Source: Tetragonia tetragonoides (Eukaryota > Streptophyta > Magnoliopsida > Caryophyllales > Aizoaceae). Taken from it: a stretch of DNA of 64,000 nt. Location: assembly GCA_038025085.1 (NCBI GenBank), contig CM076147.1:41662766-41726765 (forward strand), read 5' to 3'. Within the stretch, counting starts at the first letter, position 1. Every line of letters starts with the position of its first letter. Both the position numbers and the translations under genes were made by a program. This document shows positions 1 through 11,584 of the stretch, one piece after another. The notes beneath the pieces were generated by a model. It was given only the letters and a program-made list of their open reading frames with translations, did not search any database and was not told the DNA's origin.

Positions 1-1433
1 TTATCCTGACCCTGAAGAACTGAAATGATTTCTGGTGATAAGAAACACAACCCGACTTCTTCTGCATCCTTTCTTATAGCCATGTCCAGAGGTGTCCTAC
101 CATCTTCGTTCTGTCTAAGCCATGGAACCGGACCTTCCAATGAGCAGGTAAATGTCTGTTTTGCACTTTCCTGTTCATAAGCTTCGACAAGGATTTGTGC
201 GATTCTGACGTGTCATGCCTGGCAGCATCATGTAGAGGGTTGTCATCATATTCATTAGTTGCCAGAATGAGCTCAATAAAATCCCTTCTCGTATCAGGAA
301 CAACATCTTCGCTCTTTAGAGCATATTCGAATACCCATAGCTTACCTATCCACGCCCATTCATGCATCACTGTAGATCTATAATGATTTCTTGCTTTGAG
401 TAGTTGTGGATGCCTTTCAAGCAGACGTCTACAAACTTCTTCTGTATTTATGCAATAAAAACAGGTAACCATTACTAATAGATGGTGTACCACTATATTT
501 CTCACAATATGAAGTGGTTAGAGGGCTCCATAAAGTTTTACTGTATAAAGATGGGCTACAATTAAAGTTAAACATGTAATAAGATGTCCATAATTAATAA
601 ATAGGCTAGCAGTTAATCTCAAATTAACTAATGACTATAATTGAGTAATATCATTTGTAAGGAAACTTGAGATACCTTTTGGTATCTCAGCGAGAACTCT
701 ATTAGAATGACTGAATACATGAAGCACTGGTAAAGGAAGCGATCTTACTGACCTGAGCATTTTGGAACGACATGAAGAGGAGTTAAGCCATCTTTGCCAC
801 TGAGACTGTAGGGATGGGCGGAGTTCAAGATCTCCAACGCAATAGGTGTGAACCCTCTTTTAACCGCAAGGAAGAGCGGACTGTTGTCATCATGGTCATC
901 CATGTTAGAGAGCGCTTCCATATCAGTAGACAGTATTTCCAACGCACATTCCATTTCCTCCTTTTGCAAGGCCAGTAGCAAAGGTGTTCTCCCATCTGAA
1001 TCCTGTGCTAGCCATGGCTTGCAGTTGCTAGGAAGATTATTGTGGTCGAGAGATATCGATGTATAAAAGCCTAGGATGAGCTTCACAATCCCGAGAGCGC
1101 CCTTATAGGCCGCTACATGGAGAGGGTTGGCACTGGAGAGCGACCTTCTAGTACCAGATTCCTCTTGTGAGAGGAGGAGTTGCACGACTTGTGTTGGTAA
1201 CCTCTCCATTGCTTCTCTAAAAAAGTCAACTTGGCCACACCAAGCTGCAAGGTGGAAGATGTTATACCATCCTTACCATTTCTCGTCGATGTGAACCTGG
1301 AAAGAAAGCACGAATAATCATCATCTTTGGCTTCACAGGCAGCAATAGCTTCTATCAGGAACGGCACATCTCCTGAGCGTGCAGCATTCACCAGTTGTTC
1401 GTCCATGGCCTCGAGTATGTTGATGTCAGCCAT
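1..1433 (-). pseudogene. ACD6-like ankyrin-repeat gene with two frame breaks, partial at left edge
   Basis: Two exons are visible. Exon 1 is 1433 to 753, ending at donor GTCAGTAAG; exon 2 starts at 441 after ATACAG and runs off the window. Joining them restores the frame (…KCSG/EEVCRRLLERHP). Ankyrin motifs of the N-L-H-A-A type repeat along the product: FHLAAWCG, NPLHVAAYKG, DGRTPLLLAL, NSPLFLAVKRG, DGLTPLHVV, DNPLHDAARHD, DGRTPLDMAIRKD. Plant proteins of this type (ACD6 family) usually continue into a membrane-spanning PGG domain, which would lie outside the window. The frame is broken twice. Near 1250-1290 the frame reading NGKDG shifts to the one reading NIFHLAAWCGQ, and near 195-220 ARHDTS shifts to the frame reading AQILVEAYEQ. 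Both breaks could be real mutations or base-call errors. At the first, a 32-nt GTAAGG…TTGCAG segment would also restore the frame if removed, but that is too short for a normal plant intron. Probably a pseudogene; the family assignment is firm. Confidence 0.75.
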
Positions 1434-1540
1434 TATACAGTCGATCGATCAGGAAACAATAACCTTTTGGTTCTGTTGTTTTTGTTGACAATTAATTGAG
1501 GCTTGTCTGTGACTGTGTGACATTCCTTGCACTCATCCAT

Positions 1541-1549
1541 CCTTATATA
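1541..1549 (-). promoter_or_regulatory. Candidate TATA box of the ankyrin gene
   Basis: On the minus strand the bases read TATATAAGG, about 110 bp upstream of the ATG at 1433. This is a suitable distance for a TATA element with a short leader. Confidence 0.4.
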
Positions 1550-2984
1550 TACTACTAGTCTACTAGTACATATACATACATATCAAGACTATCTTTAATC
1601 ACAAATAGTTTTTTTATTCACTTGGCCTTGGTCATCCACCCACCTTAAACATCCTTTCCTTTGCCTTTTCAATGGGCAAGTTAATTGGAACAACTTATCT
1701 GTAGATCGGATTTAGTTAAATAGTATTAATTCAACTTGTTATATATGCCAGCTCGTCTCTTGGCCTAAGTTATCATCATTTAAAATTTGAAGTTTTGTCC
1801 CCATGCCGACATGTAATATGAAAGCCTTTCAAAACCAAAAATTCACATGCCAAAAAAGGAGCTTACTACGTTTGTTAAAATAAATCATTTGCACCAAAAA
1901 GAAGACAATAACGAGCTTGACTCCTGGGACAATCATTAAATATGCATAAAACCAGCAGCATCAGGTCGGGCCGTGGGCGGTAGTCTTTTTTATTTTGCTA
2001 CTTAGGTGGACGGTAGTCATCATTCATCGTCGACGTATTACAGAATGAAGAGTAGATCAACCACCCAATTACATAGTACTTTTTTCTTCTTTTTTTTTGG
2101 ATAACTGTTTCGGCCAATTTTGGATAACTGTTTCAATGATAGTCGTACTGTCGTACAGTAATCTAATTAAATACGTACTCTAATATAGTAATGTACTGTA
2201 TAATATCATAAATTATGAGAAGGGAGTAATTAACATACCCATAATAAGAAGGGAGTAATTAACATCCCATCTTCAATTGGAACCAGTGAAAGCCGACCTC
2301 CATCCGAACAGAACAGTAATGGCTTCGCTTGAAAAAGAAGTCGACCTGAGGATACAGAGTAATAATGTACAGCCCTTAATGCTTACCTAGATCTTGTCAA
2401 AGAACTTAGTCAACAAAATGAAAGTATAGAGTTTATTGAAGCAGAAAATTGGAACAGTACGTGTATATCACATCTTATTCTGCGGTAGACTCATGGAGCG
2501 GGGAAATTCCGAATCCAATCATGTCAGACATAACACTGGTAATTCTTTTCTGTACATATGCATATATCAATACATGTAGAAAGTGTACACAACTAGAAAG
2601 ATATAAATCTACCAGGAAATTTTGCATCTGAATTACGGAAAGTTTTGTATCAGCATCTAGTATAGGCAAGGGAAATAGTGCTTCATCTTGTCAGTCCTGA
2701 CTATGGCTCTTCCATTCATATGTTGTAAGTTATCATTTGCCAATCTATTCCCCGCAACCTTTTCCTCTCAGTTTTCAGAAAACGTCATTCAAAGCCATAC
2801 GAAAATGACTGTACCAGACACTTCAAGAACAAAGTAGATAGATATCTAGAGGAATAAATCCGTGCAGAGGATACTCAAATAGCTTGATGATCACACTGAA
2901 CGAAAGAAAACAACACAAGCAGCAGCTATACATCACCTCTTGAAATCAATCTGTAGCCTCCAAGGCAAAGGGTGAATTACCAAA
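1550..2984. other. Intergenic stretch without a recognised gene
   Basis: AT-rich, with no convincing coding region. Around 2218-2273 a short motif (agaagggagtaattaacat) occurs twice in tandem. Short open frames at 2449-2669 show no recognisable domain and I treat them as chance. Confidence 0.5.
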
Positions 2985-3460
2985 CTCCAAGAAGAGGGTA
3001 CTGCATCCAAACTCCCAATTTGAGTGTCGCCTCATGGAATACTCTAAAGTGGTGCTGCAACCAAAGTACCACCATTGTTTAAAGAACTTTAATGAAGATT
3101 ATTCATTAAAAGACTGCAGTTTATATTCAAACACGAAGCTAGTAGCTGATCATCAGTTACCTTCCATCAAAGAATATGTCTTTTGTCAGTACTTTCCCAC
3201 GGAAATGGAGCCTGACAGAAAGAAAAGTGATACTGAAGGTGCAATCTCAAATAACTAAGAATTGTATCCAGCAATATCAATAAAAATAGCAGAATACCAT
3301 ACCTCCACTTTGCGAACAGGTGACAAGATTCTCCCTTTCTTGTCGCTGATAAACAAATCAAACATGGATTATAACACTGAGAACTGCTATGCAATACATC
3401 CAAAAAAAACATGGTTACAGAAGCAAAAATATGAACATGAATCTAGACAACTCTAACCAA
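2985..3460 (-). pseudogene. Decayed partial copy of the FIE 3' end (exons 11-13 with introns)
   Basis: This stretch reads like the 3' end of the neighbouring FIE gene in the same orientation, with many substitutions and small indels. At 2988-3025 it resembles FIE exon 13 (4883-4930), sharing for example gcatccaaactccc versus gcatcccaacgcc. At 3047-3080 the gtgctgca…accac block matches the exon 13 acceptor region. At 3159-3240 the block ttaccttccatcaaa and the following bases match the exon 12 donor region at 5069-5150. At 3300-3430 the resemblance continues through exon 11 and into intron 10. Because introns are included, this is a DNA-level duplication and not a retrocopy. The reading frame is lost. 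The outer limits of homology are estimates. Confidence 0.65.
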
Positions 3461-4882
3461 TCCATCAGCATAAGCACAGGTAGTACTTCCAATTTGATGC
3501 CACTGGCTTGAGAAATGAAAAGTCACTTTAAATGTTACTTTAATAAGTATGGAAATAGAACAAGTCCCAAAAGTATAAAAAAGGAGGCATTATGAGTTTG
3601 ATCAAACCTCGGAAGCACTCTTGAGCGTAATTGCACCAATAACAATTAATGCCCAGCCATATCTCCTTGCTGTAGCATTTTCTCATTAAATTATGTAACA
3701 TCTATTCAGTACTCACTACATGTTACATATGTAGACTCTAAAAAATACAACAAACTAATTCCAAGACTAGATTAGAAACACTCACCCTGCTCAAGCCCTG
3801 ATTTAGCTCGCTCATCTAATATCTATTACACAACCATCTGATTTCGTTTTAGAAGCTCTGATAGCCATTTCTTAATAATGGTACAACACCCCTAAGCAGA
3901 CACAATTCTGGTATTAAAAAAAAAACCTTCCAATGCACTCTTTAACATTTTTGAGTGCAGCCAGAAAGGAGACTTGCAAATATTTGCTCCACGTTTTGCT
4001 TCCGCCAATAAACATTCACCATATCAGCAACTTCCAACAGCTCCGTTCATTTCTTTGAAGCTGGCACAGGAGACATTCTTCAAAATCCTTCATCATTCAA
4101 GGTGACAGAAAAATGTGAGATTTACCATGATAGCAATCATGAAAGTACAATAAATTAGGATGATTACCGAAAAAGGCCAAACAAGGTGATGTAATTAAGA
4201 AGAAAAAAAATTCTTACATGTACTTAACGACATATCATTTTGCTTATCCTAGCCCAAAAAACAAACTCCTTATCAATAGTTTTTAACCAAAAATGGGCTC
4301 ACATTTTGGCTTTTACACTAGCTCCAACGAGAGATGGTAGAACTGTAAAAGTAACAAAGGTACACTACATATAGGACATGAATAGTCTACGACAAAAGAA
4401 GGTCAGAGAAAAAATAAATAAGAAACAGAAGAAAACGACAAAGGAAATTAGAAAAAACAAGAATATTACAATGACAAACAAATTACTTCCAGGACCAACT
4501 GGAGCACATCATTCATGTCTGAAGATGTACCTAGATTTCTCACTTCTCAGCTTTATTATACATCTTTCTTGTGAAGGGTCGCTGATCAGTTGCTTGTGAG
4601 TCTGGCTGTCTGAGGCATATTGTCGTGCACTATGATATCATAATAGGAGACAATGCATTTAACGATCCTCCCTGACTTTTCACTAGTTTCAAAGAGTTGC
4701 AAACTTTGTGGGGTGGAGAGAGTATTATTTTCAGATTAGAAAGGAGAATGAGATCATAAACTGCTGATAAATTGTTGTCCACAAGCCTGAAATTTCAAAA
4801 GTCATAAACTCCAGCCATTGAGCTTACCTAATAAAGCTGCTATGGTACACTGGGAACCTCCTTACAAAATCATCCATGAAAT
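3461..4882. other. Downstream flank of FIE without a recognised gene
   Basis: AT-rich DNA between the FIE stop codon and the FIE-like fragment. I see no coding region with family features. Part of it must be the FIE 3' UTR. Confidence 0.5.
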
Positions 4883-7800
4883 TTAAGAACAGGATACAGC
4901 ATCCCAACGCCAAATTGTCCCATCCTCACAACAAGCAAGAATAGTGCTGCAGCAAAGGAGCACTACAATTATCAGCATATCTTTTTCACACTATCTATCA
5001 AGAGTGTAAGTTTTCACTGAAACATTTCAATCAACTGTTGCAATATGAGGTTACAAAGCCACTTATAGTTACCTTCCATCAAATGACATGGCAGTTTGTC
5101 TTATAGGGGATTTCGATTGAGGATGTGAGAGCCTGATAGAAAGAAAATCAATGGTCACAATGAAGGGGCCATCGCCATCCTCATTAATTAGCATAAACCC
5201 TACATGCTTGGAGCTTATCAAATTATAAAACAACATACTTTGCAATGAGAACAGGTGGGCATGATTGCAGCTCCCAAACATAGATCCTCCCTTCCCTGTT
5301 GCCTGATAAAGATATCAAAAGCATGTGCTATGAACACCAAACACCTTTTATGCAATGAATAAGATATCAAACATTGTTACCAGACCAAAATATGCAAACA
5401 CTACATGAGGGATATATACAATCCACGAACAGGGAGTACTTGTTCTAATATCATTTGATTAAACAAATAGAGATACGAAGCATGGAAGATGAATGAACTA
5501 GGACATACTCCACATAAAAATAATTACTCCTTCATTTCACAATAAATGTCATTTTAAATTTATACATAAATTGGAGAAATGAGTTTGTGGCCTTTGATAT
5601 TCACTAAAGTGATCCAAGTACCCAGTTTTAGACACAATAGGAGAGAATTTGAGTTGCAAAAGGTAACTTGTTGGAAAAGGAGATGAGTAGCACTAGTAAC
5701 TGCATTTATTGATAAAGAGATACTCCCTCTGTCCCACAATATAAGTCGTTTAAGGTTTTTGCACACGAATTAAGAAAGTTATTAAATAGTCTCAATTCTA
5801 TCAAAAATAATTAAACTTGACTAGTTTACTTCTTGACTTTGTATTTAGCCAAAAAGTGAGTAATTAATGAGGTAATGTGAAAGAAGGGTAGAATAGGCAA
5901 ATAATAATAAATGCTTTGTTGGAACTCTAAAATGATTTATAATATGGGAAAAAATCAATTTTCTAGAACGACTTATATTGTGGGACGGAGGGAGTAATAA
6001 TTAAGGATTTAAATCAAGGGTATCATAGGAAACATTTTTCAATTTTACCTTGGAATTATAAATGACAAATAATTTGGAAAAAAAATCTAGAATCACACTT
6101 ATAGCAAAAAACCAAAAAGATGAAAGGAATGTGACAATACCTGCTGCTGCTGCATTGTAATGGAAATCGCATGAGAACTTTATGAACCAAATATCACAAT
6201 CAGGCACAGGATATTTCTGAAGAATGTCAACTGATCCCTAAAAGATATGCCACGTCATTGCGTTAGTTATGTTACATTGATCCAAGAGTCTTAAACGGTT
6301 TGGAACCTTTGCACTGCAAGCTAATAGGCTGTAGGCATGTCCCATCAAAAAGAAGAAAGCCATGAAATAGCATTTATAAGGAAATTGAAATCGACAAAAC
6401 AGCATTTTGCAGAGTATCACACAATCACTTTCCAAAATAAGTCAAAACTTGACTGACCTCACCAGGAGACTGTTCCTTCATAATTGGCTCCCACAGGATG
6501 ATCTCATTATCAACACTCTATATTTAAGCAGACAAACAACCGAATGAGCATAGAATTACAGAACAGCAGGTTATCAGAACTGGTGGAATCTAAAAATTCT
6601 GAAGTAAGTTCAACCAGGAAAAAATTCCAATCAAGCATGCTCATCAGCATGTTTTCAGAGAGAACTTCTCTTCAGCTGACACCAAAAAAAGAGGTTATAT
6701 TCCCCTTTCTTCTTTTTTTATTTAAGACTTTAATGGCCAGTATTGGCAAATGCAGGACAACAAGCCAACCGTTCAACAAGAATATAGTTCTCTTTTATTT
6801 TTGGAGTTAGTTCTCTTTCTCAACTAGATCCATGTCTTAATTAACTCAACAGTTCAATGCAGGTCAGCAAGTAACCGCATATTTAATATCTGAGATATAA
6901 AAAAAATGTTGAATTTGACATCTTTCTGACAAATTGTAAATAGGAGGAATATTCACATTATCACATCGTTTACAAAATGGGAATCATACAGTCCATAAAA
7001 AGCTCACCTTAGAAAGGACAAAATCGCCAAGCCACCTGGTACAGTCAACATAGTTTGTATGAACTGATGCAATGAAGATCTGAAACAAATGGAAAACTGT
7101 AAGAATTTCTAACAAAACAAGCGGAGAATGAAGGACAGAGGAGAAAGGAAAGGGACAAATAGACAAAGCTAAACAGAGAAAGAGGGGCAGAGAAGAGCAA
7201 GTGGCATGTAAACAAAGAGAGAGAGATATCAACTCACAGGGAATTGCACGTATTTTGTAGGAAACTTAGATGGGAGTTCCGCCCAGGAGAAGGATTTTTC
7301 CACATATGGCCAAAACTCTGCAACAAGCTCCAAAGCGTGACCAAAAAGGCAATGGATAGGTCTTGGAACAGACTGAGACAGAATCCGTTCACGTGCCATA
7401 AAAAGAAAAAAGAAGAATCATGCACATGTTTTAATTCTGTTAACGGCTCACCCACCCTCATGAAAGTTCTCCTTATATTATTATTGGAGTTCTTTCCCCC
7501 TCTTCTTGGGTTATCAACCAATTTGGCGACAGCAAACTAAGGAAGGGGCAGTATACTACAGTAAACAGAAGTATCAAGTGTCACATTCAAGACCTCTGAC
7601 TGAACCCTCACGTCATAATAGCCGAAGGACATAAGCTTTTGAATGAGTTTCAATTACATGTTTTCTTATCACATTGATCCATATGGAGAAGACATATGAT
7701 GTCCCATACACTTTCTATCCTTTTCTTATCACTCCTTTTGTTTTGTTTTTTCAGAAAACTAATCTCATAGGCCCTAAACTTAACAGTAAGGGAAGCTTCA

Positions 7801-10658
7801 ACTGGTCTTGAGGGAGTTTGAACTTGGGACCTCTGGAACACATCTCAGAGATCTTTTCAACTGAGCCACCCACTCACAGTCCCTTATCACTCCTTTTGTT
7901 AACTTCCTCAAACATTTCCGGTAACAACTAATTAAGCAATCTCAGATAAAGTTGAGTTCACGGTTCAAATGAATACAGAGTGGTGTCCACATTTGCAGAA
8001 GGAGCCAAGGGTTTCGGAAATGATGCTTTGGGGTAATGCTGTCCTGCTAACCAAAAGAAAACACCCGAACCGACTAAGATTACTACATGCGATAGATGGA
8101 AGGATATCGCATAGTCTTTGAAGTACCTATACGGCTATAAGGTAAACCATCATTCTGCTCCAGTTTTATGAGTAGACCTTTTTCCTCCACATTTGAGAAA
8201 GAAGATATTCAACAGATACTATAACCCTACTCACAGGTGCATATTTAGCTGGTGGATCCAGCCATTTCCTTTCTAGGGTCCATAACAAATGACTCCTTAG
8301 TCTTAATCATTTCAGCAATAAGATTAAAAAGAGAATATAAAAACAACATTAAAACATAATAATGCGTGTGGAAATTCCAGATATGCATCACATAACCCTC
8401 TCAAAACCAATATAAAAGTAGTATGAGGTGAATTTTTAGAAAATCCCAAAATGGAATAACAAATCCTGTATCAGGGAGGTAAAATGATTGAATCAATGTG
8501 CACAAAGATTAGAAATTTCATTATTTCCCATTGATACTCTGCAAATTAGGCTTTTTTGTAGGCACGCCTGCTCTCTGGAGTAGAAGTTATGCTCTCATGT
8601 CTCATCCAACTTGTATCTTGTTCTTAAAAGAAATATTGACAAAGCCAAATGAGAATATATGGAGTCCACCAAATGGATAAAATGCAGCTATTCATTAGTT
8701 TTCTTGCAAATCTATATGCGCCTCAAAAATATAAAAATAGAAAATAACTTTTTTTTTATCAATTTCAAGTTTCAACCTCCGTGTTTCATCATCAATGTTT
8801 CACATCATTTCTAATCAATATAATTGGGCCTAGTGGAGCTGCAATAGGTGCCATCAACAACTGAGGAAGTTGATATTATAATAATAGACAAAATAATTGC
8901 AAATTGCTTATGTATAACTGACACCAAGAACAGCACAATCAAGGAAAAAGGATCATCACCCTTCATTGACCAGATTTTAACAGTGTTGTCCATCCCACAA
9001 CTTGCAATGCGATATATATCTGAAGGATGGAAATCCTGGAAATTAATGGAAAAGTAAACACATAAATAACACCAAGAACATATCAAGGGCCCAAGAATGG
9101 CAAAATAGAGGGCAAAAAAGGTTTTACAAAATGACAGGAAAAATCCATATCAACATACAAAAGACTCACCACACTCAAGACTTCATTCCGGTGACCACCA
9201 GCTCCAGCAAATACCAAAATGCATATTCCAGTATGAACATTCCACAGACGAACTGATTCATCCTGGTGCAATCTCACAATTATTAATGAATTCTAATCAT
9301 GTCATATTTCATAAAAAATTTCCAAGAAACTCACTTTGCTGGCTGACAATATAAGTGAACTCACTTTGCTGGCTGACAATATAAGTGAAGGTCTCAATGA
9401 TTGAGTCTTGATTTCATTAACAGAGTCTCCATGACCAACAAAACTCTGCATACATTAAGGCGTATGGTGAAAATAAACGAGCTGTGAAAACTATCGAAAT
9501 GTGGACAACAACAAGTATTGAACGTGTCTAGGACTGAGACATGATTCATTGATAGGAGCACAATTAAAACTAAAACAGAAATTTGATTACCTTGTGTAGT
9601 TTCTCAGTGGAAGCATCAATGACACGTATTATGCCATTGCTACCTCCAGCTACTATGAATGGTTTACGATCAGCATCATGCGCCCAGCTCACGGTATAGA
9701 AAGACTCCTCCTTCTGATCCACATAACAAACTAATTGGAATACTTTTTTACCCCACACTCAAAATAAAAGAATATCTGTAACTCATTGAGCTAACGATAT
9801 TTTGCAAAAAGAGGGAATTCTCTTACGTCCTCGTCAATGTAAGACTGCAATACGGCAATTGTGCCACCTTCAAGGCATCTGTAAACAGTCACCTGGAAAG
9901 GTAAATGAATGAGGCAGTTGTTTACACTTTACAATATCATAACAAAATATGAAAATTGCGATTTTCCTTCTCGTAGTAGACTTTCAAAATACAGCTTCTA
10001 TGCCACCCAATATATTTGAACAAAAAATCAGAAACATGATCAAGGCTCATTCATAAAGTAAACAAACAAACATGAACAGCTTTTTCAAGGTCATTCAAAT
10101 AATGAGCCAAACTTAAACACCATAAATTCCTGCTTAGTTATGTTCATGAAAAGCTCTAAAATGTAATTTGTATAAAAAAAACCAATAGAGTCCAAGTATC
10201 ATAGGACAAAAACACCCATGTTATACACGAAAAAAACTCACTACAACAGCTAAGTAAACAAAGGGGCACTTAAAACCTAATCTGGGGTCTTTGCACACCA
10301 CAGTTACTGACCCATCCCACATTTCCCTCTCAACAGTACCCAATACCCTTTTCCTTTGTTATGAACCACCAGAACAAGGCAAAAAGCTGGATTTTTGAGT
10401 TCCAATTTCATTCAAACTACATATCAAATTATGCAAAATTAAGTGAAAATTGACAACAGAAGAGAAGGAAAGAGAGAGAACCCGGTTGCCACCAACGGTG
10501 GCGAAGACATTGTAAAAGCGAGAATCGATGAAGTTGAAAACGACGGCGTAAAGAGGGCGTTTGCCTTCTTGGAGCCTGTTGGTAACTTTGTAGTCTTTCT
10601 TCTTTGGTGTGTTGAGAGAACCCACCACTGGTTCACATCCAACTGGGATTTTCGCCAT
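4883..10658 (-). CDS. FIE: Polycomb group protein FIE (ESC homologue, WD40)
   Basis: FIE is the WD40 beta-propeller subunit of Polycomb Repressive Complex 2. It pairs with E(z)-type histone H3K27 methyltransferases (CLF/SWN/MEA) in the nucleus to silence developmental and endosperm genes. Thirteen exons join in frame to 1113 nt (370 aa, the usual FIE length): 10658-10482, 9892-9827, 9713-9591, 9445-9365, 9262-9170, 9035-8960, 7317-7238, 7079-7008, 6517-6458, 6237-6141, 5302-5239, 5132-5073, 4946-4883. The start is MAKIPVGCEPVVGSL, followed by the family signatures YKVTNRLQEGKRPLYAVVFN, KEESFYTVSWA, GGSNGIIRVIDA, DESVRLWNVHTGICI, DFHPSDIYRIASCGMD, HTNYVDCTRWLGDF, CDIWFIKFSCDFH and CCEDGTIWRWD. 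No frame breaks were seen. All introns are GT-AG; the exon 1 donor (CGG/GTTCTC) is weak. Exon 4 has a duplicated donor 30 nt apart, so a 10-aa longer form is possible. Confidence 0.95.
5723..5994. mobile_element. Stowaway-type MITE in FIE intron 10
   Basis: The element starts ctccctctgtcccacaatat and ends with the near-exact inverse (atattgtgggacggagggag). It is flanked by TA on both sides (5721-5722 and 5995-5996). The ends and the TA target duplication are those of Stowaway (Tc1/mariner-derived) MITEs. It has no coding capacity and lies wholly inside an intron. Confidence 0.9.
7743..7882 (-). mobile_element. tRNA-derived SINE in FIE intron 6
   Basis: Read on the minus strand, it carries a pol III A-box-like GGGTGGCTCAGTTG (near 7861-7876) and a B-box-like AAGTTCAAACTCC (near 7813-7826), and ends in an A-rich tail. 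A perfect 18-bp direct repeat (cttatcactccttttgtt) flanks it at 7725-7742 and 7883-7900, the mark of LINE-driven retroposition. It belongs to the same family as the copy at 15131-15284. Confidence 0.85.
9328..9389 (-). repeat. 30-bp tandem duplication spanning the FIE exon 4 splice donor
   Basis: A 30-bp unit occurs twice head to tail. Each copy contains the exon end encoding SLILSASK followed by GTGAGT. The gene-proximal donor follows base 9365 and the duplicate follows base 9335. Thirty is a multiple of three and the extra unit has no stop codon, so use of the distal donor would add ten residues (VSSLILSASK) without a frame break. Confidence 0.95.
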
Positions 10659-10704
10659 TAACGCAACAAAAACAACAAAAGATTGAATTTTTGCTTTTGC
10701 CAAC

Positions 10705-10737
10705 GTCTCTCTCTCTCTCTCTCCCTCTCCCTCTCTG
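10705..10737 (-). repeat. CT/GA-rich tract in the FIE leader
   Basis: An almost pure CT tract on the plus strand (GA on the sense strand) lies about 50-80 bp upstream of the FIE start codon. GA-rich leaders are common in plant genes, and GAGA-type tracts can recruit Polycomb-linked factors. Any role here is inference. Confidence 0.6.
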
Positions 10738-10799
10738 AGCCTGCTAATGGAAGGGGAACCGAGACTCCAGAGTCCAGACAGAGACAACTAGTTTCAGTT

Positions 10800-11458
10800 T
10801 TTGTTTTTGAGTTTTGACCAACCAAAAATATAAAATAAAATTAAAAATTGAGTTTCAACCAATCAAAACTATTCAAGTGTCACTAATGTTTTTATTTCCT
10901 TTTTTTTTTGTTATGAAAGTCATATGAAAAAGAGAGTGTTATAAATTAAGCTAAAACTTGAGGTGACTCTAACATTGGTGTTAGGTTCTTATCAAAAAAA
11001 AACATTGGTGTTAGGTGATTATTTGTTTTTATGTATTATGACACTTTTTGTCTCACATAATAATTATTAGTAAGTTGTTATTGTTATATTCTTGTAATTT
11101 TTCAATAGACAATATTGTTCAATTTAGTCATTCATGTAATCATGTCGTTAATACTTTATTATATGTAGTTTTATTGAGGTGTACAGAACAAATACAAATG
11201 AGAGAAATATGGACCAAAAATTTGGAAAAGATAAACTAATCACCTAATCAAGTTGAAGGATCCAAGGAACCTTGGCTATAGTTTTTTCTTTGCAACAATA
11301 ACATAAATATATTATTTGCACTGTAAATGGATAATAAGCCAGATTTATTTTCATTTTTGGGAGGAAAAGCAAATGCTAGGCCGTGACAACATAATTGGGG
11401 ACTTGAGTTTATAATGAAGAATGAAATAGATGTGATTTAACTAAAAAAAAGCCTTTGC
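10800..11458. promoter_or_regulatory. Shared upstream region between FIE (-) and the plastid-protein gene (+)
   Basis: FIE (ATG at 10658) and the gene at 11585 diverge from this interval of under 1 kb, so both promoters must lie here. It is AT-rich, and I see no repeat element or other gene in it. Confidence 0.5.
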
Positions 11459-11466
11459 TATAAATA
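11459..11466 (+). promoter_or_regulatory. TATA box of the plastid-protein gene
   Basis: TATAAATA stands 119 bp upstream of the ATG at 11585, a good canonical element. Confidence 0.55.
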
Positions 11467-11584
11467 TGGTCCCTGTCTCGAATGACAAAAAGGCCAAACT
11501 AGAGATGGTTGGCAAAGGGATAAAAAACCCTTATCCATGCCCACTGCCATATTTCTGGTTTGCTAATTAGCAAATTAACCAACA

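Noticed and set aside
1249..1281. Micro-intron in the ankyrin gene
   Set aside because: At 32 nt it is below plausible plant intron size, and it would delete conserved ankyrin residues.
2449..2669. Short frames that might be an exon
   Set aside because: No family match and no clear splice context; treated as chance.
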